Shown: piece by piece, positions 26,891 through 36,176 of the stretch | How positions within the stretch are numbered: position 1 is the stretch's first letter | Layout of the letters: each line of letters starts with the position of its first letter | Source: Clostridiales bacterium | Lineage (GTDB): Bacteria; Bacillota; Peptococcia; DRI-13; UBA5745 | Length of the DNA stretch: 36,176 nt | Assembly: GCA_009777025.1 (NCBI GenBank) | Contig: WRMS01000003.1 | Location: 1 to 36,176, forward strand | Reading direction: 5' to 3' | Notes under the pieces: model-generated | What the model saw: the letters and a program-made list of their open reading frames with translations, nothing else | Database searches by the model: none | Told to the model about the DNA's origin: nothing | Program-made: the position numbers and the translations under genes

Positions 26891-27628
26891 ATGCAGGAAT
26901 ACCCATTATCAGATATCATTGAGGCACTGAAACTGGACTCTCTGGAAGGCTTTTCCGCGCGAGAAGACTTGCTCCGTCAGGCATTCCGGCACCCTTCCTA
27001 TACGATGGAGCATCCGGAGGAATGCGGTAGGAATCCCTATCTGGAAAGCAACCAAAGAATGGAGTTTTTAGGCGACGCTATCCTGGGGTTTATCGCTGCA
27101 TATAGACTATATCAGGCGAACCCGCAATGCCAGGAGGGAGAGCTGACAAAGAAGCGAGCTTCCCTGGTGCGCGAGAAATCCCTTGCCGCCGCGGCGTCCT
27201 TCATGGGATTGGACCGGTATATCAGGCTGGGCAAAGGGATCGCTGCCAGCGGTGGCGCCGGACAGCCTTCGATCCTGGCGGATACGTTTGAAGCCCTGCT
27301 GGGTGCGCTGCATCTTTGCGGCGCGACGATGCCGGCGCTAGAGGATTTCGTATTCCGGGCTTTGGAGGATAGCCGCCAAATGACCGGCGAAGCGGAAGAT
27401 GAGGATTATAAAGGGCAGTTGCAAGCGTGGATCCAGAAAACGAATGTCCAAAAGCTGTCCTATGCTATACTGGACGAGAAGGGGCCGGATCACCGCAAGG
27501 TGTTTCTGGCTGCGGCCTATCTCGATCAAGATGAAATTGGCAGGGGTTGGGGCAATACGAAGCAGGAAGCCCAGAAAGCCGCGGCAAAGGCTGCCTTGCA
27601 GCAATTGCATGAGGAGACAAAAAACTGA
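26891..27628 (+). CDS. rnc: Ribonuclease III
   Basis: NQRMEFLGDAILGFIAAYRLY signature, ADTFEALLGALHL, C-terminal dsRBD (DYKGQLQAWIQK...GNTKQEAQKAAAKAAL). Confidence 0.96.
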   Translation: MQEYPLSDIIEALKLDSLEGFSAREDLLRQAFRHPSYTMEHPEECGRNPYLESNQRMEFLGDAILGFIAAYRLYQANPQCQEGELTKKRASLVREKSLAAAASFMGLDRYIRLGKGIAASGGAGQPSILADTFEALLGALHLCGATMPALEDFVFRALEDSRQMTGEAEDEDYKGQLQAWIQKTNVQKLSYAILDEKGPDHRKVFLAAAYLDQDEIGRGWGNTKQEAQKAAAKAALQQLHEETKN

Positions 27629-27671
27629 GCGCACAAGGGCTGACTGAAGATTGCGGAGGATTCGATAAGCG

Positions 27672-30600
27672 ATGTTCCTGAAAAGATTGGACATACATGG
27701 ATTTAAATCTTTTGCGGATAAAACCTCATTTGAGTTTCAACCCGGGATTACGTTGGTCGTGGGTCCGAACGGCAGCGGTAAATCCAACGTAGCCGACGCC
27801 ATTCGCTGGGTACTCGGTGAGCAGAGCGCAAAGACGCTCCGCGGGGGCAAAATGGAAGACGTTATCTTTGCCGGCAGCGAGAAGCGAAGATCCCTTGGCA
27901 TGGCGGAAGTATCCCTGACAATCGACAATACCAACGGCGGCCTTGCTCTGGAGTTTCAGGAAATCACAGTGACGCGCCGTCTGTACCGCTCAGGAGAGAG
28001 CGAATACTTAATCAACAAAACACCTTGCAGGTTGAGGGATCTCCACGAGCTGTTTATGGATACGGGCATTGGCCGCGAGGGCTTTTCCCTGATCGGGCAG
28101 GGGCGTGTGGAAGAAATCCTCCTGGCCAGACCGGATGAAAAACGGATGATCCTGGAAGAAGCCGCCGGGATCATCAAATATCGTTATCGTAAAAAAGAAG
28201 CTGCAAAAAAACTGGAGGAAACAGGTCAACATTTGCTGCGAATCGAAGATTTGCTGCTCGAACTCAAAGCCCAGGAAGAGCCTTTGGCCCGCCAGGCGGA
28301 AGAAGCGCGGGCTTACAGGATCCTCAAGGAAGAACTGGACGGCTTGGAGATTGGGATGATGGTGGCGGAGATTCGCCAGGCTGACGACCGCCTGCAAAGC
28401 CTGCAGACGGAGCTTTCGGCATTAGAAGAGTCGCTGCTGACCCAGAGGAGCGGCTTTCTGTCGGCGCAAGGCCATGAGGAAAGCCTCCGTTTGGCGCTGG
28501 ATCAAGCCGGCGAGCAGATCAACGGTCTGCAAGAGGATATTTATCGGCGCAGCTTGGAACGGGAGAAGGCGGAAAATGAACAGCGTATAGAGACGGAGCG
28601 CAGCGAAGATCTGGAGAAGCAAGCCAAAACCCTGTCCGACGAGGCCGTCGTGTTGGAAGAAGAATGGAAGGAATTGTCCGAGCAATGGCAGACGCGGAGA
28701 GAACAGGAAGCCCTTTTGGCGGAACGGGTCGACAGAGCAAGCAAGCTTGTCGAAGAGGAAGAAGCCAGTCAGAAAGAAGCAGACGCTGAGACGGAACACA
28801 TCCGGCAAACCCTGGATAAAGGGGACGAGGATCATTTTGAATTGCTTCGGAAAGACAGCGCCCTGCAGAATCAGGAAGTCGGCTTCAGAGAAAACCTGTC
28901 CTCCGCGGAGAGAATGAAGGAACGGATGGCGGAAACCGGCTTGAAGCTTCATCAGGATCTGCAAAATGTGCAGGAACGTATCGCTTCGCTGGAAGCCAGG
29001 CGAACCTTGCATCAAGCGGAGAGCGCCCAAATGGAGAAAGATATACAAACCGCCGGAGCAGCTTTGGAAAAGGCGGCAGGGGAGCAGCAGGCAAAGCAAC
29101 AGGACAACCGGACGCTGGCTGGGGAAAGAGGACAGGCGTTGTCCAGATACAAGTTGCTGGAAGAAATGGAAAAAGAAGGACAGGGTTATGCCCAGGGCGT
29201 CCGGGAAATACTGCAGCGTCGCAGCAAGGAAAGGCTTCCCGGCATTATCGGGACGGTGGCGCAGAACCTTCGCGTCGATAAGGAGTATGAGCTGGCCGTC
29301 GAGACGGCTTTGGGCGGGCAGGCGCAAAACATCATCACCGAGACGGAGCGTAGCGCCCAGGACGCCATTCGCTGGCTGAAGAACTTTGATAAAGGCAGGG
29401 TGACCTTTTTGCCCCTGGATACCGTCAGAAACCGACCAATGCAGGAAGGCGCAGGCCCGAAAGGCAAGGGTATGATCGGCAGGTTGGCGGACCTGGTGGA
29501 TTTCGAAGACCGGCTGCTTCCGGCGATGGAGTTCGTGCTGGGCAGAATATGGCTGGTGGACGAGTTGTCCAATGCAGTAGCAAGAGCAAGAGAGACGGGA
29601 TTTCAATACCGTATGGTGACATTGGACGGGCAGATGGTCAATGCCGGAGGATCCCTGACCGGCGGCAGCGTGCGCTTAAGCGGCGGGGGCTTTATCAGCC
29701 GGCGCAGGCAGTTGGAAGAACTGGACCGGGATATCCGCCAGATGTCCAGAGACCTGGTAGCGGGAGAAGAGCAGGAAGAGGCTTTGCGCGGCAAACGGCG
29801 TCAGGCGAACGATGCGCTGGAAGCGCTGAAAGAACAGCAGAGCCGGAACGGTTTAGCCGCCGCGGCTGTGGAGAACGATATGCTTCACTGCCGACAGGAA
29901 GAAAGCAGGCTCTTACAAGAGCAGGAAATGATCGGCAGGCAGCAGGAAGAAGAAGAACAGGAGCAGGCCAGGATTAGCGCGATGCTGGACGGGTCCGGCA
30001 TCGAGAGAAAACGTTTGGCGCAGGATATCGCGGCAAATCGCGAAAGCATGGAGGCGCTGAGACAGGAACTCCAGACGCGGCAGAGCCAGCGGGCAAACCG
30101 GCAGAGCAGGCTGACAGAGTTGAAGGTGCAGCTTGCCGAGGACAAGGCGAAGACCGACGCCTTTGATCGGGAGGGCAGCTTTCTCCGGAGCCGGATGGAG
30201 CAGATCCAAAGCAGAATCGCCTCGCAGAAAGAAAATAGCGCCCTGAGCATGAGCCGCAGCCGCCAGCATAAGGAAGCGGCGGAGCGCAGCAGCGGGGAGA
30301 TACGATATATAGACGAAATCCTGATTGCACTGGAGGAAGAAAAGAAAAAAGCGCAGGACAAGAGGCTTGCACTGCAGCAGGAAGCAGCCAGCCTGGACGA
30401 AAGCCAGAAGGCGGTCAGCGCGGAGATCGAGAAAAAGCAGGAGAGGCGGCAGCAACTCCTGGTTCAGGAAGGCCGACTCCAGGTAAATCTGGAGGAATGG
30501 AAAAACCGGATGAGCGAACAGTTTTCCCTGGATTGGGAAATTGCTCTGGAAACGGTTCAGCCGGTGCAGGAAAAGCGGCGGGGGCAGCAAAGAGTGAAAG

Positions 30601-31235
30601 AACTCAGAGAAGAGCTGGCTGCTATGCCCGAGGTGAATCTGGCTGCGGTGACAGAGTACGAAAAGCTGCTGGCGAGGCTGGAACTGTTGGGTACACAGAC
30701 GGAGGACCTCCGGCGCGGCAAAGCAGACCTCGAGGCGATTATCAGCGAAATGGACGCTTTGGTATCGGAGCGATTTAAAGAAACCTTTGACCAGGTCAAT
30801 GTCCATTTTGATGCGATATTTCAGCGACTGTTTGCCGGAGGAAGAGCAAGTCTTGTCCTTACCCAGCCGGATAATTTGCTGGAGACGGGAGTGGACGTCA
30901 TAGCCCAGCCTCCCGGTAAGAAGCTGCAGCATCTTGCGCTGCTTTCCGGCGGAGAAAAAGCCCTGTCCGCTATCTCCCTTCTGATGGCGATGCTGCGGGT
31001 CCGTCCCAGTCCTTTCAGTATACTGGATGAAATCGAATCCAATTTGGACGACGCCAATGTGGATCGCTTCGCGGAGCTGATCAAAGAATATAGAGATAGC
31101 GGCAGTCAGTTTATTATTATCACGCACAGGCGAGGCACGATGATAGCGGGAGACGTCATTTACGGCATATCCGCCCAGGAGTTTTCCGGCGTTTCCAAAG
31201 TGATTAGCGTACGATTGGAGGAAGCGGCAAAGTGA
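27672..31235 (+). CDS. smc: Chromosome segregation protein SMC
   Basis: MFLKRLDIHGFKSFADKTSFEFQPGITLVVGPNGSGKSNVADAIRWVLGEQSAKTLRG, coiled coils, hinge, C-terminal LLSGGEKALSAISLLMAMLRVRPSPFSILDEIESNLDDANV. Confidence 0.98.
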   Translation: MFLKRLDIHGFKSFADKTSFEFQPGITLVVGPNGSGKSNVADAIRWVLGEQSAKTLRGGKMEDVIFAGSEKRRSLGMAEVSLTIDNTNGGLALEFQEITVTRRLYRSGESEYLINKTPCRLRDLHELFMDTGIGREGFSLIGQGRVEEILLARPDEKRMILEEAAGIIKYRYRKKEAAKKLEETGQHLLRIEDLLLELKAQEEPLARQAEEARAYRILKEELDGLEIGMMVAEIRQADDRLQSLQTELSALEESLLTQRSGFLSAQGHEESLRLALDQAGEQINGLQEDIYRRSLEREKAENEQRIETERSEDLEKQAKTLSDEAVVLEEEWKELSEQWQTRREQEALLAERVDRASKLVEEEEASQKEADAETEHIRQTLDKGDEDHFELLRKDSALQNQEVGFRENLSSAERMKERMAETGLKLHQDLQNVQERIASLEARRTLHQAESAQMEKDIQTAGAALEKAAGEQQAKQQDNRTLAGERGQALSRYKLLEEMEKEGQGYAQGVREILQRRSKERLPGIIGTVAQNLRVDKEYELAVETALGGQAQNIITETERSAQDAIRWLKNFDKGRVTFLPLDTVRNRPMQEGAGPKGKGMIGRLADLVDFEDRLLPAMEFVLGRIWLVDELSNAVARARETGFQYRMVTLDGQMVNAGGSLTGGSVRLSGGGFISRRRQLEELDRDIRQMSRDLVAGEEQEEALRGKRRQANDALEALKEQQSRNGLAAAAVENDMLHCRQEESRLLQEQEMIGRQQEEEEQEQARISAMLDGSGIERKRLAQDIAANRESMEALRQELQTRQSQRANRQSRLTELKVQLAEDKAKTDAFDREGSFLRSRMEQIQSRIASQKENSALSMSRSRQHKEAAERSSGEIRYIDEILIALEEEKKKAQDKRLALQQEAASLDESQKAVSAEIEKKQERRQQLLVQEGRLQVNLEEWKNRMSEQFSLDWEIALETVQPVQEKRRGQQRVKELREELAAMPEVNLAAVTEYEKLLARLELLGTQTEDLRRGKADLEAIISEMDALVSERFKETFDQVNVHFDAIFQRLFAGGRASLVLTQPDNLLETGVDVIAQPPGKKLQHLALLSGGEKALSAISLLMAMLRVRPSPFSILDEIESNLDDANVDRFAELIKEYRDSGSQFIIITHRRGTMIAGDVIYGISAQEFSGVSKVISVRLEEAAK

Positions 31236-32122
31236 GCTTGTTCGGCGGTTTATTTCAAAGAATCAGCCAAGCTATGGGCTTAAGCAGAATCAGTGACGAA
31301 TTTTTCGACGCCTTGGAAGAGCAGTTGATCATGGCGGACGTAGGCGCGGCGATTGCCCTTGAATTGACGGAAGAACTGCGTAAGGAAGCCAAAAAGCAAG
31401 GCTTCAGCACAGTGGAGGCTTGTGAAACCTACTTTCGGGAGCGGATTACCGCCATGTTGGCGGAAGGGGAACATGCGCTCCAATTTGCGGAGTCCGGCTT
31501 GACCGTCATTCTGTTTCTCGGTGTAAACGGCGTGGGAAAGACCACGACCATAGGGAAACTGGCCCTTCAATTAAAGGAAAAAGGCTTGTCGGTTCTCGTC
31601 GCCGCCGCGGATACCTTCCGGGCGGCGGCCATCGATCAGTTGGCGATCTGGTGTACCAGGGCGGGAGTCGACCTGATCCGTCAGCAGGAGGGCGTCGATC
31701 CGGGTTCCGTGGTCTATGACGCCATTGCGGCAGCGCACTCCCGCAAGTCGGATGTTCTGCTGGTGGATACGGCGGGAAGACTGCAGACAAAGCATAATTT
31801 AATGGAAGAATTGAAGAAACTGCGCAGAATCATTGAACGGGAGCATCCAGGGCAACCCCGGGAGGTGCTTCTTGTGTTGGACGCCACCACCGGGCAGAAC
31901 GCCCTGTCCCAGGCAAAAATGTTCAAAGAAGCAGCCGGCGTCACCGGCGTGGTACTCACCAAACTGGACGGAACCGCAAAGGGCGGCGTGGTCTTGGGCA
32001 TTACGCACGAGTATGGGCTTCCGGTTAAATTTACCGGCTGGGGAGAGAGTATAGGCGACTTGGAGCTGTTTGACGCCACAGAGTTCAGCCGTCGCCTTTT
32101 TGAGAACGCGGAAGCAGAATGA
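31232..32122 (+). CDS. ftsY: Signal recognition particle receptor FtsY
   Basis: LFLGVNGVGKTTTIGKLA, VAAADTFRAAAIDQL, VLLVDTAGRLQTKHNLMEEL, TKLDGTAKGGVVLGI. GTG start overlaps the smc stop. Confidence 0.97.
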   Translation: MSLFGGLFQRISQAMGLSRISDEFFDALEEQLIMADVGAAIALELTEELRKEAKKQGFSTVEACETYFRERITAMLAEGEHALQFAESGLTVILFLGVNGVGKTTTIGKLALQLKEKGLSVLVAAADTFRAAAIDQLAIWCTRAGVDLIRQQEGVDPGSVVYDAIAAAHSRKSDVLLVDTAGRLQTKHNLMEELKKLRRIIEREHPGQPREVLLVLDATTGQNALSQAKMFKEAAGVTGVVLTKLDGTAKGGVVLGITHEYGLPVKFTGWGESIGDLELFDATEFSRRLFENAEAE

Positions 32123-32196
32123 GGCGCACAAGATTGTGAATCCCGATCCTGTGGAAGCAAAGAACAGTCGGACGCTTTGGGGAAAGGATGATGACG

Positions 32197-33483
32197 ATGC
32201 GGTTGCAAATCAGAGAATATCCGGTCACTTCTTTGGAATGGGCGGATATGAACGGATATGCGGAGGGCAGCCTGACGCTGCATAAGGAGGCGCTCATTCG
32301 CTTTCTGGAGGAAGACGGCGGATTAGCGGAGCTGATGCTTACCGATCTGGAACTGATCTGCCCGCAGACGTCTGCCAGGGTGATCAATATTGCGGAAGTA
32401 CTGCCTGCCCATGCTCGCCTGGGGGAGGGCGCTTCCGACTATCCCGGCTTGGCGGGGCCCTTGCAAACTGCGGGAGAGGGTATATCCGTGCAGCTAAGCG
32501 ACTTTTCTGTGCTGGCTATCGCGAGTCTCCCCAGCCGCTATGTCAAAGTGCTGGATAAAGAAGGGCCGGGAAATGCGCTTTCCCCTTATAGCGGACACTT
32601 TCATCTGGCTTTCCGGGCTGTGCCGCGTAAGCAAGATATGAGGCGAAGCGACTACTTTGCACAATTGAAGAAAATGGGACTTATCCTTGGCGCCTATGTC
32701 GCCAGGGTCGCAGCCGGATCCGGCGCTGCGCCGCATCGGGCGGCTGACTATGACTTGACCCCTTGTGCGGATAAACTGCCGAGGGCGGTCTATGTTTGCA
32801 TGCTCGCTTCCCTCCAGAACTGGGATAAGGGCGAGCCCATACTCTACGGCAACGATCTGGCCAACATGCTCCCCTGCGTCCTGCATCCGAACGAGATGCT
32901 CGACGGCGCCATAACGGCCCAGAACTTCAATCTGGGTATCGATACCTACTCCTTTGTCAACAATCCGGTCGTCAAGGAGTTGTACGCCAGACACGGTAAG
33001 GATCTGGATTTCGCCGGCGTCGTCGTGTACGCATCTCACGCAACCCGTGAGCAGAGAGAACGTTCGGTGCAGATGACCTGCACGCTCGTTAAGCACGTTT
33101 TGCACGCGGATATGGCGATATTGACGAAAGTGGGCGGCGGTATTCCCGAATCTGACGTAATGATGGCGGTGGAGAACCTGGAGAAACAAGGCGTGACGAC
33201 TACGGCTATCCTGTGGTCGCAATGGGGCGACGGCACAATCAAGGATATCCTTTCGGCCTTTTCTCCGGCAGCCGACGCTATGGTTTCGGTGGGCATCAAC
33301 GACACAGCGATCTGCCTGCCGCCGCAGAAGCGCGTGGTGGGCGGACTGACTCTGGATCCGCTGTCAGACGACCCGGAAGCATTACCCCAGCCTGCGGATC
33401 AGGAGATCGTACTGCGTACAAGGGAGTACTGTGGGGCGATCAACCAGCTTGGGGCCTCAAAAGTAGCAATGATCGAGCGATGA
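32197..33483 (+). CDS. Glycine/sarcosine/betaine reductase component B proprotein (GrdE/GrdG/GrdI type)
   Basis: MRLQIREYPVTSLEWAD...ANMLPCVLHPNEMLDGAITAQNFNLGIDTYSFVNNPVVKELYARHGKDLDFAGVVVYASHATREQRERSVQMTCTLVKHVLHADMAILTKVGGGIPESDVMMAVENLEKQGV. RBS GGGGAAAGGA supports a start at 32197. Confidence 0.88.
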   Translation: MRLQIREYPVTSLEWADMNGYAEGSLTLHKEALIRFLEEDGGLAELMLTDLELICPQTSARVINIAEVLPAHARLGEGASDYPGLAGPLQTAGEGISVQLSDFSVLAIASLPSRYVKVLDKEGPGNALSPYSGHFHLAFRAVPRKQDMRRSDYFAQLKKMGLILGAYVARVAAGSGAAPHRAADYDLTPCADKLPRAVYVCMLASLQNWDKGEPILYGNDLANMLPCVLHPNEMLDGAITAQNFNLGIDTYSFVNNPVVKELYARHGKDLDFAGVVVYASHATREQRERSVQMTCTLVKHVLHADMAILTKVGGGIPESDVMMAVENLEKQGVTTTAILWSQWGDGTIKDILSAFSPAADAMVSVGINDTAICLPPQKRVVGGLTLDPLSDDPEALPQPADQEIVLRTREYCGAINQLGASKVAMIER

Positions 33484-33502
33484 CGCCAAAGGAGGAAGCG
33501 GC

Positions 33503-34807
33503 ATGAGCGGGAAAACCTATCGCGTTGTGCAGTATTTGAATCAGTTCTTTGCCGGCGAAGGCGGAGAAGAACAAGCGGGCGCGCGCCCCCATTCCATCGA
33601 TGGACCCGTCGGTCCGGGCCGCCTGCTCGAAGAATCCTCAGGCGGCGCTCTTCGCGTAGCCGCTACGGTCATATGCGGCGATAACCGCTTTGTGGAAGAT
33701 CCCCAGGCGGAGGAGGAGCTCCTTTCCATGATAGCCGGCTTTCGTCCGGAAGCCTTTGTCGCGGGGCCTGCTTTTCTGGCGGGGCGTTACGGAGAGGCCT
33801 GTGCGGAGCTATGCAAAGCAGTGCGGGAAAAGCTCGCCATACCCGTGATCACCGGGCTTGCGCCCGCGCATCCTGCCGTAGACAGATACCGGAGCGCCCT
33901 CCGTATCGTGCGGACGGGGGCGAACGCCGCCGATATGCGAAAAAGCATGCCGCTGATGACAGCCGTTCTGCTGAAGGATCTGTGGGAAGAGGAGCTTTCT
34001 CAGGATGAACAGGACGCGCTATTCAAACGCGGCCTGATTGAAAACGCGGTTTTGTCAGAAAACGCGGCCCGGCGTGGAGTGGCTATGCTGCTGGCAAAGC
34101 AGCGGGGAGAAACGTGGCAAAGCGAGATACCCATTCCCGTATTCGATTATTCGCCGCCTGCGCCACCGGTAACTGGACAGCCGCTCAAGGTCGCCCTTGT
34201 GACCGACGGCGGGCTGATGCTGAGAGGCAATCCGGAGAAAATGCCCTCCGGCCGCTGTGTCCGCTACTATACCATCGATCTGCATGACAGAGCGAGTCTC
34301 GATCCTTCCTGGCTGGAAGTGAATCATTTCGGATACGATACCCGCTATGTAGCCGCCGATCCCCATAGGCTGACGCCCTATGATGTGGTCAGAGATTTAG
34401 AAAAGGCAGGGGAGCTTACCCTTCATCCCAGGCTCTTCACGCTGGCAGGCGTAGCCACCGCAGTGGAAAGCGCAGCCGCTATCGGCAGAGGGATAGCCGG
34501 GGAACTCAAGGAAGCGGGAATTCAGGCGGTCATCCTGACCTCCACCTGAGGCACCAGCACGCGCTGCGGTGCAGTGATCGCCAAAGAACTGGACAGAGCC
34601 GGCATTCCGACCGCGCACATCTGTACGATGCTCAATGTATCCAAAGGCATGGGCGGGAATCGCCTGATCCCTTCGCGAAGCGTACTCCACCCCACAGGGG
34701 ACCCTGAACTCTCCCCCGATGAGGAGTACAGCCTGCGTCTGGAGATCGTCAGAAACGCAATCCGCGCCCTGGGGGCGGACATTCAGGCGCCGCAAGTATT
34801 TGAGTGA
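33503..34807 (+). CDS. Glycine/sarcosine/betaine reductase component B selenoprotein (GrdB/GrdF/GrdH type), Sec at in-frame UGA 34547-34549
   Basis: ...VILTST-[UGA=Sec]-GTSTRCGAVIAKELDRAGIPTAHICTMLNVSKGMGGNRLIPSRSVLHPTGDPELSPDEEYSLRLEIVRNAIRAL. Same frame on both sides of the UGA. Confidence 0.92.
34551..34572 (+). promoter_or_regulatory. Candidate bacterial SECIS hairpin
   Basis: Starts 1 nt after the UGA: GCACC-A-GCA-CGCGC-TGC-GGTGC, an 8-bp stem with bulged A and 5-nt loop. Confidence 0.6.
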
Positions 34808-35002
34808 AGCGAAAATCTCCGGACGATTGCGTGATTCTGGATTCCGGACATCCAAATTTTCTAATTGAAATTCTATAGTACATATGATATACTTGACTGC
34901 ATTGTTAATTTTCTACTTTAATACTGTATTTTTCCACAAACGGATGGAGAACATCATCTTCAACCCGCATTGACAGGAACCATGGAGGAGGGAGAATTCT
35001 TG

Positions 35003-36176
35003 ATGACAAGAAAAATCTTAGCCGTATTTGTTTTAGCAGCCATGATACTCACCGGTATGCCCATGACGGCATGGGCGGGCGGTGTGCAGACAGGGACGAA
35101 TACCGAAATCAATGTCTACGGTTCTGTTATAGAGGGACCCGACAGGCCTGTGCTTGTGCAGCCGATCGGTAACCTGGACGGAAATGGCGATGGCGCGGAA
35201 TTTAACCTGACGATTATCTCACAGAGTGGCTTTGCCGCAGGGGATGAGATATACGTCGCCTCCAGACGGTGTCTTGTGGATTATTTCTATTATTGGGATG
35301 GGCAGGGGAACTGGATTCCTTTTGGCAACGCGCCTGGCGACACGATCGGCAATCCCGGGGAGATGCAGCAAACGGACAGTACGTATGCCCTGCAGATCAC
35401 CTATGGCGATATGCTTCGTCCGGTTGGCAGCAGCGAAACGGTAGCGACAGCGAGAATTAAAGTGGTTTCCGTCGCTGCCGGAGTTTCGCAGATCGTCTTT
35501 GGCAGGGACGCGGCGGATACAGCCACCTATGCCGGGGGTGTGATACCGTTTGACGGGCTTAGCCAAATCATTGGACAAAGAAGTTACCCGGCGGAATATG
35601 CCGCTTCCTTAGGCGGCGGCGTACAGACGGGGACGAATCCCAAAGTCAATGTCTATGGCTCCGTTGTTGAGGGACCCGATAGCGCTGCACCCGTGCAATT
35701 TATTTACAGCTTAGACGGAAATGGCGACGGCGAGGAATTTGATCTGGCAATCCTCTCCGAGAGTGGTTTTGCCGCGGGGGATGAGATATACGTCGCCTCC
35801 AGCCGATATGCAGTCGATTATTTTTTTTATCAGGACGCGCAGGGACGCTGGATCCCTTTTGGTAACGCGCCCGGCGACGAGATTCTCCATCTTAGCAAAA
35901 TGCAGCAAGCAAACAATTCTCATGCTTTGCAGATCACCTATGGCGACATGCTCCGTCCGGTTGATGGCAGCGATACGGTAGCGACAGCGAGAATTAAAGT
36001 GGTTTCCGTCGCAGCCGGGACTTCCCAGATCGTCTTTGGCGCGGACGCGGCGGATACCGCCTCCTATGCCATGGGTGTGACGCCGATTGACGGATTAATC
36101 AGAATTATTGGAGTCAGAAGATATCCGGCCGAATATACTTTTTCATTGGGCGGCGTGCAGACGGGGACGAATACCA
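35003..36176 (+). CDS. Secreted protein with tandem ~178-residue repeats (3' truncated)
   Basis: Open frame to the window end, absent from the ORF track. Signal peptide MTRKILAVFVLAAMILTGMPMTAWA, RBS GGAGGAGGGAG. Repeats begin GGVQTGTN at ~35081, ~35618 and ~36152. Confidence 0.88.
   Translation, partial: MTRKILAVFVLAAMILTGMPMTAWAGGVQTGTNTEINVYGSVIEGPDRPVLVQPIGNLDGNGDGAEFNLTIISQSGFAAGDEIYVASRRCLVDYFYYWDGQGNWIPFGNAPGDTIGNPGEMQQTDSTYALQITYGDMLRPVGSSETVATARIKVVSVAAGVSQIVFGRDAADTATYAGGVIPFDGLSQIIGQRSYPAEYAASLGGGVQTGTNPKVNVYGSVVEGPDSAAPVQFIYSLDGNGDGEEFDLAILSESGFAAGDEIYVASSRYAVDYFFYQDAQGRWIPFGNAPGDEILHLSKMQQANNSHALQITYGDMLRPVDGSDTVATARIKVVSVAAGTSQIVFGADAADTASYAMGVTPIDGLIRIIGVRRYPAEYTFSLGGVQTGTNT

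Noticed and set aside
28422-31127. Long minus-strand ORFs (394 and 404 aa)
   Set aside because: Shadow ORFs antisense to smc, which has clear full-length homology features.
34547-34549. Premature stop making the Grd gene a pseudogene
   Set aside because: The UGA sits in the known Sec context, the frame stays conserved after it, and a hairpin follows directly.

Overview
This 36 kb window looks like a Clostridia-like Firmicute chromosome segment. It opens with a truncated yqeK and rsfS, followed on the minus strand by a CZB-type chemoreceptor and a hybrid histidine kinase. Next come an SPFH protein with a small ribbon-helix-helix protein, and a CoA-disulfide reductase/NADH-oxidase family flavoprotein whose apparent start codon is ACG. 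A T-box leader with a predicted Leu (CUC) specifier precedes an acyl-CoA synthetase and a TIM-barrel isomerase. A choline-type cassette follows: a BCCT transporter and an HTH-LicC-LicA fusion. The middle holds an aminotransferase, a Trp T-box with trpS, GNAT genes and several gene remnants (a GNAT C-terminus, a TnpB C-terminus and a PIN-toxin stub next to an AbrB antitoxin), then a DUF1703-type ATPase. The core block yceD-rpmF-plsX-acpP-rnc-smc-ftsY contains ~130-bp structured intergenic repeats. Directly after ftsY lie component-B genes of a glycine/sarcosine/betaine reductase, including a selenoprotein with an in-frame UGA that splits the ORF track. The right edge enters a secreted protein with tandem ~178-residue repeats that the ORF track misses. 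The strongest leads are the structured repeats, the Leu-type T-box on an acyl-CoA synthetase, the Sec-UGA gene after ftsY, the ACG start, a three-copy dispersed palindromic repeat, and the secreted repeat protein.
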